A DNA stretch of 64,000 bases from Populus alba (taxonomy: Eukaryota; Streptophyta; Magnoliopsida; Malpighiales; Salicaceae), in the NCBI RefSeq assembly GCF_005239225.2, contig NC_133301.1, forward strand, positions 997,001 to 1,061,000, in the 5' to 3' direction. Shown one piece after another: positions 12,700 to 25,063 of this stretch. The notes below the pieces were generated by a model. The model worked only from the letters and a program-made list of their open reading frames with translations. It did not search any database and was not told where the DNA came from. The position numbers and the translations under genes are program-made. How positions within the stretch are numbered: the stretch's first letter is position 1; each line of letters starts with the position of its first letter.

Positions 12700-13142
12700 A
12701 AAGAGCAATTTACTCCATGTTATTGCTAGGAAATTCTTGATTTGGAAGAGTCAAGTAAACCATATTAATAAATTGGTTCGCTACATAAGACTTGGACCTG
12801 ATCAGGCGAGACAATATTATATTGATAAAAAGGTATTTCCCAGAGTTTTAGCACTGACTTCAACAAGCAAAAGAACGGGAAAACCTCAATTTAGCTCTCC
12901 TAATATGAACCTTCACTATCAATCCTTGAGACTTTTGGTTTTATCAATTTTCTTCTATACCTAATCAATATTTATAAAAGCTATGGATCTTGAAAAGTGT
13001 TGTTTCCTCACTGCTGGGATATTCATGATTTGGAAGAGTCAAAGCAAACCATTTTAATAAATTGTTCACTACAAGACTTGGACCCAGGCGAGACAATATT
13101 CTATATTGATAAAAAGGAATCTCCTAGAGTTTAGTAGACTTG
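12700..13142. repeat. Imperfect tandem duplication upstream of GLR-A
   Basis: About 12715-12865 and about 12990-13142 share the phrases GATTTGGAAGAGTCAA, AATAAATTG, GACTTGGACC, AGGCGAGACAATATT and TATTGATAAAAAGG. The same module occurs once at about 34460-34590 upstream of stub A'. It lies in the presumed promoter region and could carry duplicated regulatory sites. Confidence 0.75.
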
Positions 13143-13810
13143 TTTTTTTTATAATAATAATAGAATTCGTGTTATTTATTTATGATTAAAAAAGTATTAA
13201 GTTATTTTATTTTGAAAATAATTTTTTAGAAATGTATTAAAATAAAAAAAATTAATTTTTTAAAATTAAAACTATATAAAAAATATTTTAAAAAATAAAT
13301 TTTAACAAATTTGTCATTTCAACATTAAATTGAGCCGGTGATAAAGACTATTTCTAGACCACATCCTTTTTTCAATGAATAGAAATGTTTGTTTTCACAC
13401 TATATCTTATTCTTAAATAAAAAAACATTTTAATAAACAATAGTTAATGTAATTCCAAATATTATCTAAAATTACAAAATGTTTTAATAAATATTAATAG
13501 CTATCAACCACTGTCCCATCAAAAAAATAAATGAAAACAGACTCTTCACCTAACCCATAAGACAACCTCAAAAATTAAAATTACATATCTACCCCTTCCC
13601 ACTTCTCCCTCCACCAGAAGAGAACCAGTTGCGCCAGACCCCCCAGATATCCCATAGATGCCCTGCCCCCTTCTTCCTCCTTTCAAACCGACGGACAGCC
13701 CACAAACCATCCGATCTCTTCCCAAAATCCAAACACCAGATATCCCCCCACCATTACTAGCAGCAGTAGCGTGAAAACCCAGTCGTTCCACTATCCACGA
13801 CACTATAAAA
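13143..13810. repeat. Spacer repeat block, copy 1 of 4
   Basis: An AT-rich part is followed by a C-rich part containing CTTCCTCCTTTCAAACCGAC, CAAACCATCCGATCTCTTCC and a TTCCACTATCC/CACTATAAAA ending. Related blocks are at about 19010-19570, 34590-35400 and 39690-40330. The ORF across 13546-13803 is the reverse reading of this block and matches no family I know. Confidence 0.75.
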
Positions 13811-15230
13811 CCTAGGCCAAAGTCGGTGTTTGAAAATATTATTTTGCAGCCCCCAAAATGGGAGAAGGTGTTCTGTCTCTCTTTATTTTTTTCTTTATTA
13901 GCTTTCTAGAGAGAGGTCAGAGCTTCTCTTGGATTGCTTTTTTGCAGCCCCCAAAATGGATTTCTTTTGTTTGCGAAACACTTGGAACTTGGATTGCTTA
14001 GCATGCTGATTTAATTTTCTAAATTTATGCTCATTTTCCAAACTTACAATTTGGAAGTTTTTGTTTTTCACTTGATTCTTTGCATTCCATTACTTCAGAG
14101 ATCTCATTCGAACAAGCACAAATCCGTGATCAATCCCATGCACGTCATTCCCGATTCCCAACATGCTTGCTGCTTTTTGGATTTCGACAACTTTTTTTTC
14201 CCTTTTTTCTCACGTTGTAGCTGACACTAACAAAGATCACCGTGTCAGGTCCGGTCGATCTCTAGAATGGTCATAGTTGTTTGCCAGGGTTTTCTGAGCG
14301 TGTTCGAAGGAGGCTGTCCTCAGCAGATCTGGAGTTGTCTTCTCTGCTGGAACTGTCCCAGGAAACGTTCGGTAATCCATGAACTCGAGACTTTTCTTTG
14401 AGTTTCATGGTTCATATTTTTGTTAGATAAGCTATGCAAATTCATCCATGGCTGTAAACAAAACTGATTGAATTAGCAATTTTTCCTTTGATAAATTGCA
14501 ACATTTGTACAACCTTTTTTAAAATTTGTTGAAAAAAGAATTTTGATGTTTCAGATCTCTGTCTAATACAAGGGCCAACGTTTAAGGCCGATTCAATGCA
14601 CAAAACGTATCTGAGCCCGCGGCCAACGGATCTAGTAATCAATATTAGACGTTGAAAATTTGAAGGAAAAATGTTAAGAAAGCAAGATTGTCTTTTAGAA
14701 GATATTGGTATTTATTTTGATTCTTTGAAGGGAAACACTTAACAAGTAAGTGCAAATTAGACATAATTATTTTCTCCACCGGGAGGCCAAACGTGAGACT
14801 TTCTTTTAACAGACCAGTCATGTTGTAAATATGGGTCAACATTATTACTGGTGGCGTTTATAGAAACGTGCACTCACCTCTGGTCCACACGTAGCGCCTA
14901 AACCCAACTAATTTTCAGATGCTGGCCCAAGCACCCCTTAATGGGTCTGGAATTATTTAGACCTGGTACATTGTGGGGCTTAAAAGAGCTAGGTCTAACA
15001 TCTAATTGCTAACCCTTTTTTCCACGAGCTTTGACCTTTGTTAAAAACGGGTCATTTTTTCTTGACCTCTCTATTCATGTACCTTTCGAGTAAATGCATT
15101 TTAATACAAAATAAATTGATTGATAAGTGGAATATTTGAAGATTTGAAAAATTAAAAGCACCAAATCCCAGCCTCCTCAACCCAATTCTCTGGATTCTAT
15201 AATAATGTAAGGGGCTATTTGGTATCCTTT
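13811..15230. repeat. Duplicated spacer block X (copy 1)
   Basis: It is strongly similar to 35930-37750, including GTCCGGTCGATCTCTAGAAT near 14250 and CCACCGGGAGGCCAAACG near 14780. A plus-strand open frame at 14027-14224 is conserved in copy 2 (35966-36223). It sits just after an intron-like TTACTTCAG acceptor. I do not recognise a protein. A captured gene fragment or an untranslated leader is possible. Confidence 0.6.
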
Positions 15231-15249
15231 TATTTTAAAGAAGCATACG

Positions 15250-15951
15250 TGTACAAATATATGATTTTATTAAATATATGAATGGGTACAATCTCTATGT
15301 AATATATTCTTTCAAAAAAAATATGGCAATCATCTAATTCTTCCTTTGGATTTGATGTATGGTGACTTGATTTATTTGAGTAATCAAGCCAAGATTTGTG
15401 CTTTGCAAGAATGCGAATTTGAGCGTGTATTGCAAAGCGAGATGTTGTAATTTGATGCTTTGAAGAGTACCTTAATTTGTCTTCAAAGTGTTGTTGAAGA
15501 ACTCTTATGGGGTGTTTTGGCTTGATCCAACAGAACTTCGTTCTTTTTAGACTTCAAGCGTAGATGAAGGAGGCTTGAGAACTCTTTGAGAGAGAGAAAG
15601 ATAGAGCTTCCTTGCTTGAAGAGCTTGTCTTGAAGAAAATTTGTATCTCCCAGACTCAAATCTCCTGACTTTAGGTTGAGGCCCTCTATTTATAGAGATC
15701 TGGGCTCTCAGGTCCTTTTCCAATGCTACATGATATAATTTTATTGGTTGGTCTTTATTGACAGGATCTTGCATTTATGACAAGATATTTTGAATATCTC
15801 ATCCCAAGTGTCAAATTTTCATTGGCCAAGAAATATATGAAGGCTTATTTATTTTCCATGTCATTTATTTCAATTTTATTTTATCCTTTCTTTTAAAGAA
15901 TAAAATAACACATTGTGAAATTTTATTGGTAGAAAATTTGTGTTTTTTACA
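15250..15951 (-). repeat. LTR of a Ty3/gypsy remnant
   Basis: On the minus strand the LTR begins TGTAAAAAACAC at 15951, directly after an AAGGAGGCATC polypurine-like tract. It runs to about 15250, and the far boundary is uncertain by some 15 bp. A diverged copy at about 38769-39475 lies at the homologous place in the second duplicated unit. Confidence 0.7.
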
Positions 15952-16540
15952 GATGCCTCCTTGAGACAAGTTCACTTCCTTTTGAAACAAGTGGGGATGT
16001 CTTGAAAAATATGGTTGAGAGGGTTTTATATTTTCGACTAAAATTTGATTTGACCATATTAGATTTTCACAACAAGCAGGTAAATTTTATTATGAAAATA
16101 AAATATAATAGTCAAAATTAAAAATTTATGGATCAATCTTGATTGAGATTTATCAAATCAAATGATAAAATATTCAGGTCCAATACCTCATTTGAAACTA
16201 CTGCATATGCAGGACCAAAAAATTTTTATCTTTATACCCGAATAGCAACCAACACTTTGACCAGGCTGCAAAAATTTTTTGTTTTTTTTTTTTCACTGGA
16301 AATGGTCACTGTAACATCTTGTTTTAAAGATTTCGTTGTTTTGAATCCAATGACGCAATCCGTTTGTGATTCTGAGTAGCAGTCAATGAATTATCACATA
16401 TTAAAGATTTTGATTCATATTCTCTTTCTTTTCTTGATATGCGTGCTCTCCCTTGTTTGATGAATTATTTGCTTCATTCCCGTTTAAATGTTCTTTCCTT
16501 TATAATTCCTTGTATTCTTAACCGATTGAGCAAAGACTAA

Positions 16541-17472
16541 GGCTCCGTTTGTTTGCAGGAAAGTGGTTTCCTTTTGGAAAGTGAATTCCAGGGAAAGTGA
16601 ATTCCTGGAAAGTGAATTCCGGGAAAGTATTTTCCGATGTTTGGTAGTGTTATGGAAAATGAACTGGAAAACACTTTCCAGTGTTTGGTTGTGTTATGGA
16701 AAATGAACTGGAAAATAATTTAATAATGAATTAAATTTTTTTTCAAGTTTATCTAATATATATAAAATATTTAATATAAAATATTTAATCACTTACAATT
16801 GTCATAACCCAATTTTGACCTTTTTTATTTTTATTATTTAAAAAAATAATAAAAAATAAAAATAAAATAAATGAAGGATGAATTAAAATTTGGGTTAAGG
16901 GCAACATGATTGGAAGTTTAAAGATTTAATTAAACTCTTGACTAGGTTAATTAATTAAATCAAGGGTTTAATTGGAAATTGATTTAATTAAATTTTAGAT
17001 TATTTTAATTAATGAAATCAAGAGTTTAATTAAAGAATTAAGGACTTAATTAATCAAAAACCTGGGACTTAAATAAAATAACCTTTGCATTTTAATTCAC
17101 TGCTACAGTAGCAATGAATTATAATTCGCTGCTACAGTAACTGTGAACTGTAGCGGTGAATTATAATTCGTCATCTTTGCATTTTAATTCACTGCTACAG
17201 TAGCAGTGAATTATAATTCGCTGCTACAGTAGCAGTGAAACTGTAGAAGTGAATTATAATTCGCTGCTAAGTGAATTATAATTCACTTGCACGCCAAAGG
17301 AAAGTGTTTTCCTTTCTTTAACCGAAGGAAAACACTTTCCTTTCTCAAAGCAGTGATTGTATGTTGACTGGAATTAAGTTTCCGTTGACTTACTGTTTCA
17401 GTTTGTTACCAAACATGGGAAAGTAAGGAAAACGAATTCCAGGAATTCGTTTTCCTTGAAACAAACAGAGCA
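16541..17472. mobile_element. Non-autonomous PIF/Harbinger-like MITE, 932 bp
   Basis: The left end GGCTCCGTTTGTTTGCAGGAAA and the inverse of the right end, TGCTCTGTTTGTTTCAAGGAAA, form imperfect terminal inverted repeats. They are flanked on both sides by TAA (16538-16540 and 17473-17475). A TAA/TTA 3-bp duplication and a G..TGTTTG terminus are characters of the PIF/Harbinger superfamily. There is no transposase frame. The interior has repeated AAAGTGAATTCC motifs at the left end and a palindromic CTGCTACAGTAGCAG array at 17090-17290. Confidence 0.75.
17090..17290. repeat. Palindromic short-repeat array inside the MITE
   Basis: CTGCTACAGTAGCAG (itself nearly palindromic) alternates with GTGAATTATAATTCGC several times. 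This gives a long stretch able to fold on itself. Confidence 0.75.
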
Positions 17473-18400
17473 TAATCAAATGCTTTTCAAGTTAGGAAAG
17501 ATAGTTTGCCATTTCAACAGTATAGGAAAACTTTGTCCTGGGTAGCATGTCGCATCCTTTGTTTCCTGAATGAACTGCCGAGAGAGGGTAAATGAAGAGT
17601 GCAGAACCGAACAGGAATTATCGCTTTTTTCGCTATGACTTGAATAGGAAAAAATTGCAGAACTGAACAGGAATTGTTGCTCTTATTTCGGAAGAGGAAA
17701 AGCAACTTGCACAGCCGACCTTTCTATCACAGAATACGAGTTTTTTTCTTCTTCTTCTTCTTTTGTAATCAGGCAATGGTCTAAAGTGTGGCTATATATA
17801 AAAGGCCACTACATTGTCTTTTTTTTTTTTTTTGTCACCAACTTAGCAGTCCTTCTGTTCCTTCATTAACAGTATAGCATCCACCTAGCAGCTCAGCATC
17901 ACCGACGGTCCTAGCAGGTATGCATAGCTCTCCAGTATTTGTTTACAATTGCAGGTTTCCTTCTTTTTGTTTTTGTATATATGCAGGACACAATTCTGAG
18001 TTTATGCAGGTGAAGTAATCTGTAAACTTTTAACCAAAGCTCATAAAACAACCTTTATTATGATCAAATTATCTTGATTCGAACGTCTATGAAATTGGAA
18101 GCAACGTCTGCTGGAGGCAGATTCACATGATTATTCCTTTTTTACCATTGTCAACATTGCAATCTCAACTTGGATTTCAACTGTGTGTATAATAAACCAA
18201 CCGTGGAAGAACTTCCAAAGTTTCTAAGGCTTCATGATGCATGAGTATACGTGATCTTCCAACCAGTGGTCTAGAATTATGATTTCCTTGTCCATCAGGC
18301 GTGTTTACGGTTGAAGTTGCTGCAAGAGATTCAACATCCTTGTCATCAATGCAAGATAATCAAGATGACATGATTATCGTGCCAGGAGCTACATCAGATT

Positions 18401-18913
18401 TCAAGCATAGTATCTTTTCAAGAATTTGCTATTGATAGGCCCAATCCTCAATCCATTCTCATCAATAATTTTGTAAGCTTTATTGGTGTAGACTTCTTGA
18501 ACCACATAAGGGCCATCCCATTTGAAGAGGAACTTGCTGCCCATGCGTTTTGACATGATTATTGGGTGTCGTACTGCCAAGACAAAATCCCCTTCTTGAA
18601 ATGAGCGTGGTCGCACCTTCTAGTTAAAAGCTCTACAGAGTCGTGCTTGATAACATTCTAGTCATTGTTGTGTCTCAAGATGTTTTTCATCTAAAGCTTT
18701 AAGCTCTTCAAGGCGTAGGCAAACATTGTCTTCATTGGAAAGTCCTTTTTGGATTGCAATTCTTAAAGATGGAATTTGATATTCTAGTGGAAGAACAGCT
18801 TCTACCCCGTATACTAAGGAATATGGAGTAGCTTCAGTTGGTGTTCGGAATGTAGCACGATAAGCCCATAACACCTCCCCAGTTCTCAATGGTCCCCGTA
18901 TGTAGGTATGCAT
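18401..18913 (-). pseudogene. Ty3/gypsy integrase C-terminal relic
   Basis: The first piece (18913-18662) reads GEVLWAYRATFRTPTEATP followed by SLVYGVEAVLPLE, the end of a gypsy integrase core. The second (18616-18401) reads FQEGDFVLAVRHP and GSKFLFKWDGPYVVQEVY, the DNA-binding C-terminal region. A stop separates them (AFN*KVRP region near 18620). No upstream pol is left. Confidence 0.85.
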
Positions 18914-18949
18914 AGCTCAGCATCATCGATGGTCCTAGCAGGAAAAATC

Positions 18950-19583
18950 AGTCCTTTTGTTTGTTTCGGCACTCCCAAACTAGAGCCAGCTAAGAATTAA
19001 GACTTAAAAGTGTGTTTGGATGGAAGATAGGTTATATTTTTAAAAAATAAAAATCATGTTTTTTATTTTTTGAGGTTTGTTTTGTGTTAAAAAATGTTGT
19101 ACCTCCAAGCTAAAAAGTACATGGACCATTGAGAAAAGATTATTCCTAGACCACATCTTTAATGTTTGTTTTCACAGATAATTTTATTTTTAAATTATTT
19201 GAATGTATTGATTTAAAAAATAAATTTGAAAAATATTATTTAATATATTTTTAAATAAAAAATATTTTAGAAAACAATAATTAATGTAATTTCAAGCATT
19301 ATCTAAAATTACAAAATGTTTTATAAAATATTAATTGCTATCAACTTGCACTGTCCCATGAAATTACCCTTCACCTAACAAATAAGACAACCTTAAAAAT
19401 TTAGAATTACATATATTAGATGCCCTGTCCCCTCCTTCCTCCTTTCAAACTGACAGACAGCCCGCAAACTATCCGATCGCTTCCCAAAATCCAAACACCA
19501 TTACTAGCAGCAGAACCGTGAAAACCCAATTGTGCCACTATCCTCGATGCTATGAATCTATTAAATTAAAAATATTTGCATCA
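18950..19583. repeat. Duplicated spacer block Z (copy 1)
   Basis: It is similar to 39660-40340. It includes the AGAGCCAGCTAAGAATTAA start, AAAAAGTACATGGACCATTG, and the C-rich part with CTTCCTCCTTTCAAAC, which is spacer-repeat copy 2 of 4. At about 19583 it is fused directly to the first codons of a GLR. In copy 2 the two are separated by about 940 bp, so copy 1 carries a deletion here. Confidence 0.75.
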
Positions 19584-19614
19584 GAACATGCTTTGAAGGG
19601 TACCTTTTCTTCAT
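19584..19614 (-). pseudogene. GLR stub D' (first ten codons only)
   Basis: The minus strand from the ATG at 19614 reads MKKRYPSKHV. This is identical to the start of GLR pseudogene D (41315-41286). The sequence then leaves homology at about 19584. The upstream flank 19615-20030 matches 41316-41720. This is therefore the truncated counterpart of D in the first duplicated unit. Confidence 0.8.
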
Positions 19615-20056
19615 CCTCTAATTTGTTTCCAAACAATTTAATAAAAATCCTGACAAAAACATGAAGATGGTTGGAAATATGAGGGGGGTTTCTTTAAAAC
19701 ATGGTAACTTAATTTTGGATAATGCTTTTGTTTTCGTTTCCACAATATAATTTCTCTAGAAAGTCTGTAGAATTTATTTGGCCGCAAACAAGGTATGCAA
19801 TTGCTTGCATTTCCAAAGTATCTTGGGAAATTGCTGAAGAAAATCTATAATTTGTGATAATAATGTAATAATTCTGAAACTCAGTTTGATCCTACCTAGC
19901 TATAAATATGTTATATATAGTAATTCAATATTTAGAATTTGAAGTTCGAGTGTCACAAACGACGAAATCAAACAGAGTAATATGTATTCTATAGCATTGC
20001 CTCCTGCATGTTCCTTTGGACTTTCCCATGAATTGTCAGGCCTCTGATGGCCTACA

Positions 20057-20326
20057 TGTTGGTGGGAGAAACCACTTGTGGTGGCTTTGAAACACATAGA
20101 GGGAATAAAACACACAGTTTTATTACAAAAAAAACAAAAGCTTACAAAATACAAACTCTTAATACACACCCTCTCTTTCTCTCTTTTCTTTCCCACACTA
20201 ATAACATAAGCTTAACAGCTCATTTATACATAAACGGAGGTAGCAGGTAGTGGTGGGTGGATATTAGGTTGTTGCAGGTAGTAGTAGGTGGCTTATTGTT
20301 GGTGGGTGGTTGAGTTTATCACAACA
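20057..20326 (-). repeat. 3' LTR of copia-2
   Basis: TG..CA bounded, 270 bp. About 13 substitutions against the 276-bp partner at 25064-25339, plus a length change in an A run. This is about 95% identity by eye. Confidence 0.93.
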
Positions 20327-20342
20327 AATTCCCCTTTTAAAC

Positions 20343-23300
20343 TCAATCGAGGGATGTCATGCCAAGCATGAACTTCAATTTGATGAATATTTCTCCCTTC
20401 AATGTCTTTGTGAAGATATTTGCAACTTGGTCATTTGTTTTGCAGGATATTAGTTCGACTTCTTTATTCTTCACATGTTCTCGGATAAAATGATGACGCG
20501 TATCAATGTGTTTACTTCTTTCATGATACACCAGGTTCTTTGCCAATGCAATCGTTGATCGATTGTCAATATAAATCTCTATAGGATTTTCTTGAGGAAA
20601 TCCCAGAAACTTCAGCATATTCCTTATTCTATTGAATGGCATACATTTGAGTTGGCAGTAACATACTCAGCTTCACAGCTTGATAACGTTACAATCAATT
20701 GCTTCTTGGATGACCATGTGAAAGATGTGTCTCCCATGAAAAAGACAAACCCTGTTGTGCTTTTCCTTTCATCCAAATCTTTAACCCAATCACTATCCGA
20801 GTAGCCTACAAGATTGAAATCTTTACTTGAGGTATAAAGCATACATTCATTCATTGTGCCTTTGATGTAGCAAAGAATTCTCTTGGCTGCATTCAAGTGA
20901 GACTGGTCTGGTGTCTCCATGTATCTGCTGATGAGTCCGACTCCGTAGAGTATATCCGGTCTGGTACATGTCAAGTACCTTAAGCTTCCTACTAAGCTTT
21001 TGAAGTAAGTTGGATCAACATTTCCAACCTTACTCTTCCTCAATTCTACTCCATTCTCAACTGGAGTTGATACCGGATTGCAGCTTTCCATCTTAAACCT
21101 TTCAAGAATATCTTTGGTATAACCGCTTTGGGATACAAAACTCCCTTCTTCTTTCTACGTTACTTTCGAGCCAAGAAAATGTGACATTAGACCAATGTCT
21201 GTCATCTCAAACTCTTGTACCATGCTTTGTTTGAAGTCTTCAAACATGGTAGGGTTGTTGCTGGTAAATATCAAGTCATCAACATATAGGCACGCAAATA
21301 ATATGCTACCATCTGCTTCTTTCTTCACATATATTGCGTGTTCATATGGACATTTTTCAAATCCATTATCTTGAAAATACTTATCAATTCTAGTATTCCA
21401 AGCACGCAGAGCTTGCTTCAAACCATAGAGAGCTTTCTTCAACTTGTATACTTTGCCTTCATTTTCAGCTTCAATGTATCCAAGTGGTTGTTCAACATAG
21501 ATCTCTTCTTCTAGGAAGCCATTCAGAAATGTTGACTTCACATCGATTTGATAGATCTTCCATCTATGTTGTGCAGCTAGTGAGATCATCAGTCTGATTG
21601 TCTCTAGCTGGGCTACTGGAGCAAATACTTCTCCATAGTCAATGCCTTCTCTCTGTTTGTAGCCTTTAGCCACTAATCTAGCTCTGTATCTTTGCACTTC
21701 TTCTTTTGCATTCTTCTTCGTCTTGTAGACCCATTTGACACCTATTGCTTTCTTGTTTTATGGTAGATAAGTCAGCTTCCAGGTATCATTCTTCTCAATG
21801 GCATGTATTTCCTCATCCATTGCTTTAATCCATTTCTCTTCTGTGATAGCTTCATTGAAGCTTAGTGGGTCACTATCTACAAAGAAACAAAATAAAGTTA
21901 TATATTTCATGACTTGAGTGGTATCGTACAACTCTTCTAGATTTCTCATCCTTCTTGGTCCTTCTGATGAGGATGCTGATGATGGTGTTGATGATGATTC
22001 TCCTGTTGATGTTGATGATGTGTTTCTCCTGTTAAATACAGGGAATCTGTGTACCGGACTTTGTGATTCAGCTGTTGGCACAATCGGTTCTTCTACAAGT
22101 ACTGTTGGTACTTCTTCAACTTCAAGGATCAAATCAGTGCTGATCCATTTTACTGCTTCTTGGTCATCATTCCATTGCCAAGATTTATCTTCTTCAAATA
22201 TAACATCTCTACTCATAATTACCTTCTTTGTGATGGGATTATACAGCTTGTATCCCATCCTTCTTTCACCATATCCGACAAAGATGCATTTCTCGCTTTT
22301 ATCATCGAGCTTTGTCCTTCTTGCATTTGGGATCTTTGCATATGCCACACAACCAAAGACTCGTAGATGAGTAACACTTGGTTTGTGACCACTCCATGCT
22401 TCTTCCGGAATGACACCTTGCAAACTTCTAGTTGGGCAGCGATTCAATAGATATATTGTATATGATACAGCTTTAGCCTAGTATTGCTTGGGCAACTTCT
22501 TTACTTTGAGCAGACTTCTGGCCATGTCAAGAATCGTTCGATTGTTCCTCTCAGCTACACCATTCAGCTGTGGTGTATAAGCTGGTGTTGTCTAATGTCT
22601 GATGCCTTGTTGTGTACAAAAGGCTTCAAAGTCATTTGCTGTATATTCTCCACCTTGATCAGATCTTACGGTTCTGATCATGTAGCCATTTTGTTTCTCC
22701 ACAATTGCTTTAAAATCTTTAAAACAATTGAATACTTCTGACTTCCTCTTCAGAAAGTATATCCATGTCTTTCTGCTAAAATCATCAATAAAAGTGAGGA
22801 AGTACCTATTTTGTCTAGTTGACATAGGCTTTATCGGGCCACACACATCTGTGTGCACTAACTCCAGTGGCCTCTTTGCTTTCCAGTTGACTTTTTTGGC
22901 AAAACTGGATCTGTGATGTTTGCTGAGGACACAACTCTCATAGACTTCATCTGGATGATCAATGTGAGGCATACCTTTGACCATCTTCTTGCTTGCTAGC
23001 ATCTTCAGACTCGTGAAATTCAGATGTCCAAGCCTCAGGTGCCAAAGCCATTCTTCACTGTTGGTTATGGCACTCAAACACCTTGCTGCATCATACTGGA
23101 TGTTCAAAGGAAACATCCTATTCTTGAACATTTTCACATAGGCAATTAATCTCCCATTGTAGTCTCTAATTGTCAGATGACAATTCTTCGTAGAAAGATT
23201 ATAACCTCTCTCCATAAGTTGACCTATGCTGATCAAGTTCTGCTTTATGGCTGGGACATAATAAACATCGTTGATGTAGCTATGATCTCCATTCTTCAAC

Positions 23301-24496
23301 TTGATTGGGATGTTGCCTTTACCTTTGAATGAAACTTTTGAGGTATCTCCAAAACTAACCAGACCTTGAATGGTCTCATCTAGATCACTAAATAAATCTC
23401 GGTGGCCGCACATGTGATTGCTGGCTCTAGTATCTAGATACCATATATTCTCTTGTCTTTCGCTAAGACCTTGTTGGACAAGTAATGCAGCTGCTTCTCT
23501 GTCATCCTTCTCTGCATAGTTGGCTTGCTCACATATCTCCAACGGAGCTTTCCTTCGGCATTCAGTGTTATAGTGCCCAAATTGATTGCAACTATAACAT
23601 TTGATATTCCTCTTATCACGGTTATTGTAATCGCCTCCTCTTCCTCTAGGAGTGAATGCTTGTTGTCCTCGACCTCCTCTGGTGGTGTTTCTACCACCTC
23701 TTCCTCTAAAGCTTGTATTCCAAGATCCTTTTCCTTGGAATCGCTGAAATCCTCCTCTAGATTGTTGACTTCTTGCTTGAGTGGTATATCCACTTGTTGA
23801 AGTCTCCCCTTGCTTATATCTGTCTTTGAGAGACAGCTTTGCTTGTAAGGCATGCTCAATGGCCTTATCTCCATTTCTCTTTACAATCTTTTGCTCATGA
23901 GCTTGCAAAGAACTCATAAGCTCATCTACTGTCAACATGTCCACTTCTTTGGACTCTTCAATGACGACAACAACAAAATTAAATTTTGGATCTAGGGATC
24001 TCAAAATTTTCTCAGTAATTCGAGAATCTGTGATGGCTTCTCCATTTCTTCTCATCTGATTGACTATCACCATAATTCTTGTGTGATAATCAGAAATAGA
24101 CTCCGAGGACTTCATCTGCAATAATTCAAATTCACCTCGCAAAGATTGAAGACGAATCTTTTTGATTCTATCAGCACTTTTGTATTTTTGTTGGAGAGCC
24201 TCCCATATGTCTTTTGATGTTTCAGCGGAAGCAATGATCTCGAATGTGTCTTCATCAAGACCTTGATAGATGATGGTCTTTGCTTTGTTGTCTTTCTTTC
24301 TGTTGACTTTCAGGGCTTGCTTCTGTGCCTCTTGTAGAGCATCTTCTTCTTCTTTGGACTCTGGTTCGTCATAACCATTTTGTACAATATCTAAACACTC
24401 TTGTGAACCAAGGAATGCCTTTAATCTGATGCACCAACTATCATAGTTGTCTTTGGTCAGCTTCGGGAGGAGTGTTTGTGTACTTTTTGTAGTCAT
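20343..24496 (-). pseudogene. copia-2 gag-pol, interrupted by a few stops
   Basis: The longest frame (24496-22592) runs from gag MTTKSTQTLLPKLT through a CCHC knuckle CYSCNQFGHYNTEC to protease and integrase. The protease active site reads DTRAS instead of DT/SGAS. Integrase shows HLRLGHLNF, HTDVCGP and RSDQGGEY. It stops at 22592, just before [16 protein letters not shown]. Further stops follow at about 22480 (KQY*A), about 21755 and about 21157. Reverse transcriptase has YKARLVAKG-type RYRARLVAKG and YVDD (about 21280). RNase H has YSDSDWVKD. Several stops fit single C-to-T or G-to-A changes of Q or W codons. The element is recently dead rather than ancient. Confidence 0.92.
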
Positions 24497-25063
24497 TTTG
24501 CTCTTTGAATGACTATATCACCTTCTGGGAGTCGAATTTGGAAAAACGGACACTGTAGATCGATCTGGAATGATCCACATAGTAGGGAACCGGTCTGACT
24601 TTGTTGAAATCAGGTCAAAAATGGGGTGAACTGGTCAAAAAACTAATTTTGTACGACGGGCGGTTTGCTGGGGTTAAACCTGGAATATTCTGGGGAATAT
24701 TCGATCGGCTCGGTTGCGGCTGGAAAGCAACTCAGCTCGGCGTGGAGGACAGCTCAGCTTTGCGGCTCGGCTAGAACTCAGCTTAAACGGCTCGGCTCGG
24801 CTCGGCTCATTTATGGCACGTGTGGACGACACTCGTCATCTACCTCTGGTGCGAGTGGCTGCGCGTGGGCTACAGTCACTGGATCTTCATGCGGCGTGTG
24901 TTGCTCACCGCAGGCTCCGATTAGGCTGTTCTTTGCACCAATGAGTTCGTATGGAGGAGCTCTACACTGTGGAATGATCAACATTTGTTTTTGACAAACT
25001 TTGAAAATTCAGGTATATCCCAAAACACTTCTGTTTTCTGACGAACGGGGCTTTGATATCAAT

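Larger units (their letters stand above)
15952..18913 (-). mobile_element. Ty3/gypsy internal remnant, interrupted by a MITE
   Basis: The LTR at 15250-15951 lies 3' of an integrase C-terminal relic at 18401-18913, in the order expected for a minus-strand gypsy element. Gag, protease, reverse transcriptase and RNase H are gone. A Harbinger-like element occupies 16541-17472. The rest (15952-16540, 17473-18400) is non-coding and AT-rich, with a CTT microsatellite near 17740-17765. The outer end at about 18905-18950 shares GTATGCATAGCTC with 17917-17929, a possible footprint of the truncation. Confidence 0.65.

Noticed and set aside
21918..22370. 150-aa plus-strand ORF
   Set aside because: It is antisense to the copia-2 integrase/reverse-transcriptase linker and has no independent support.
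24665..24994. 109-aa plus ORF rich in Gly, Ser and Arg
   Set aside because: It lies in the copia-2 leader, which contains repeated CGGCTCGGCTCGG motifs. A related decayed leader at 55320-55400 does not keep the frame.
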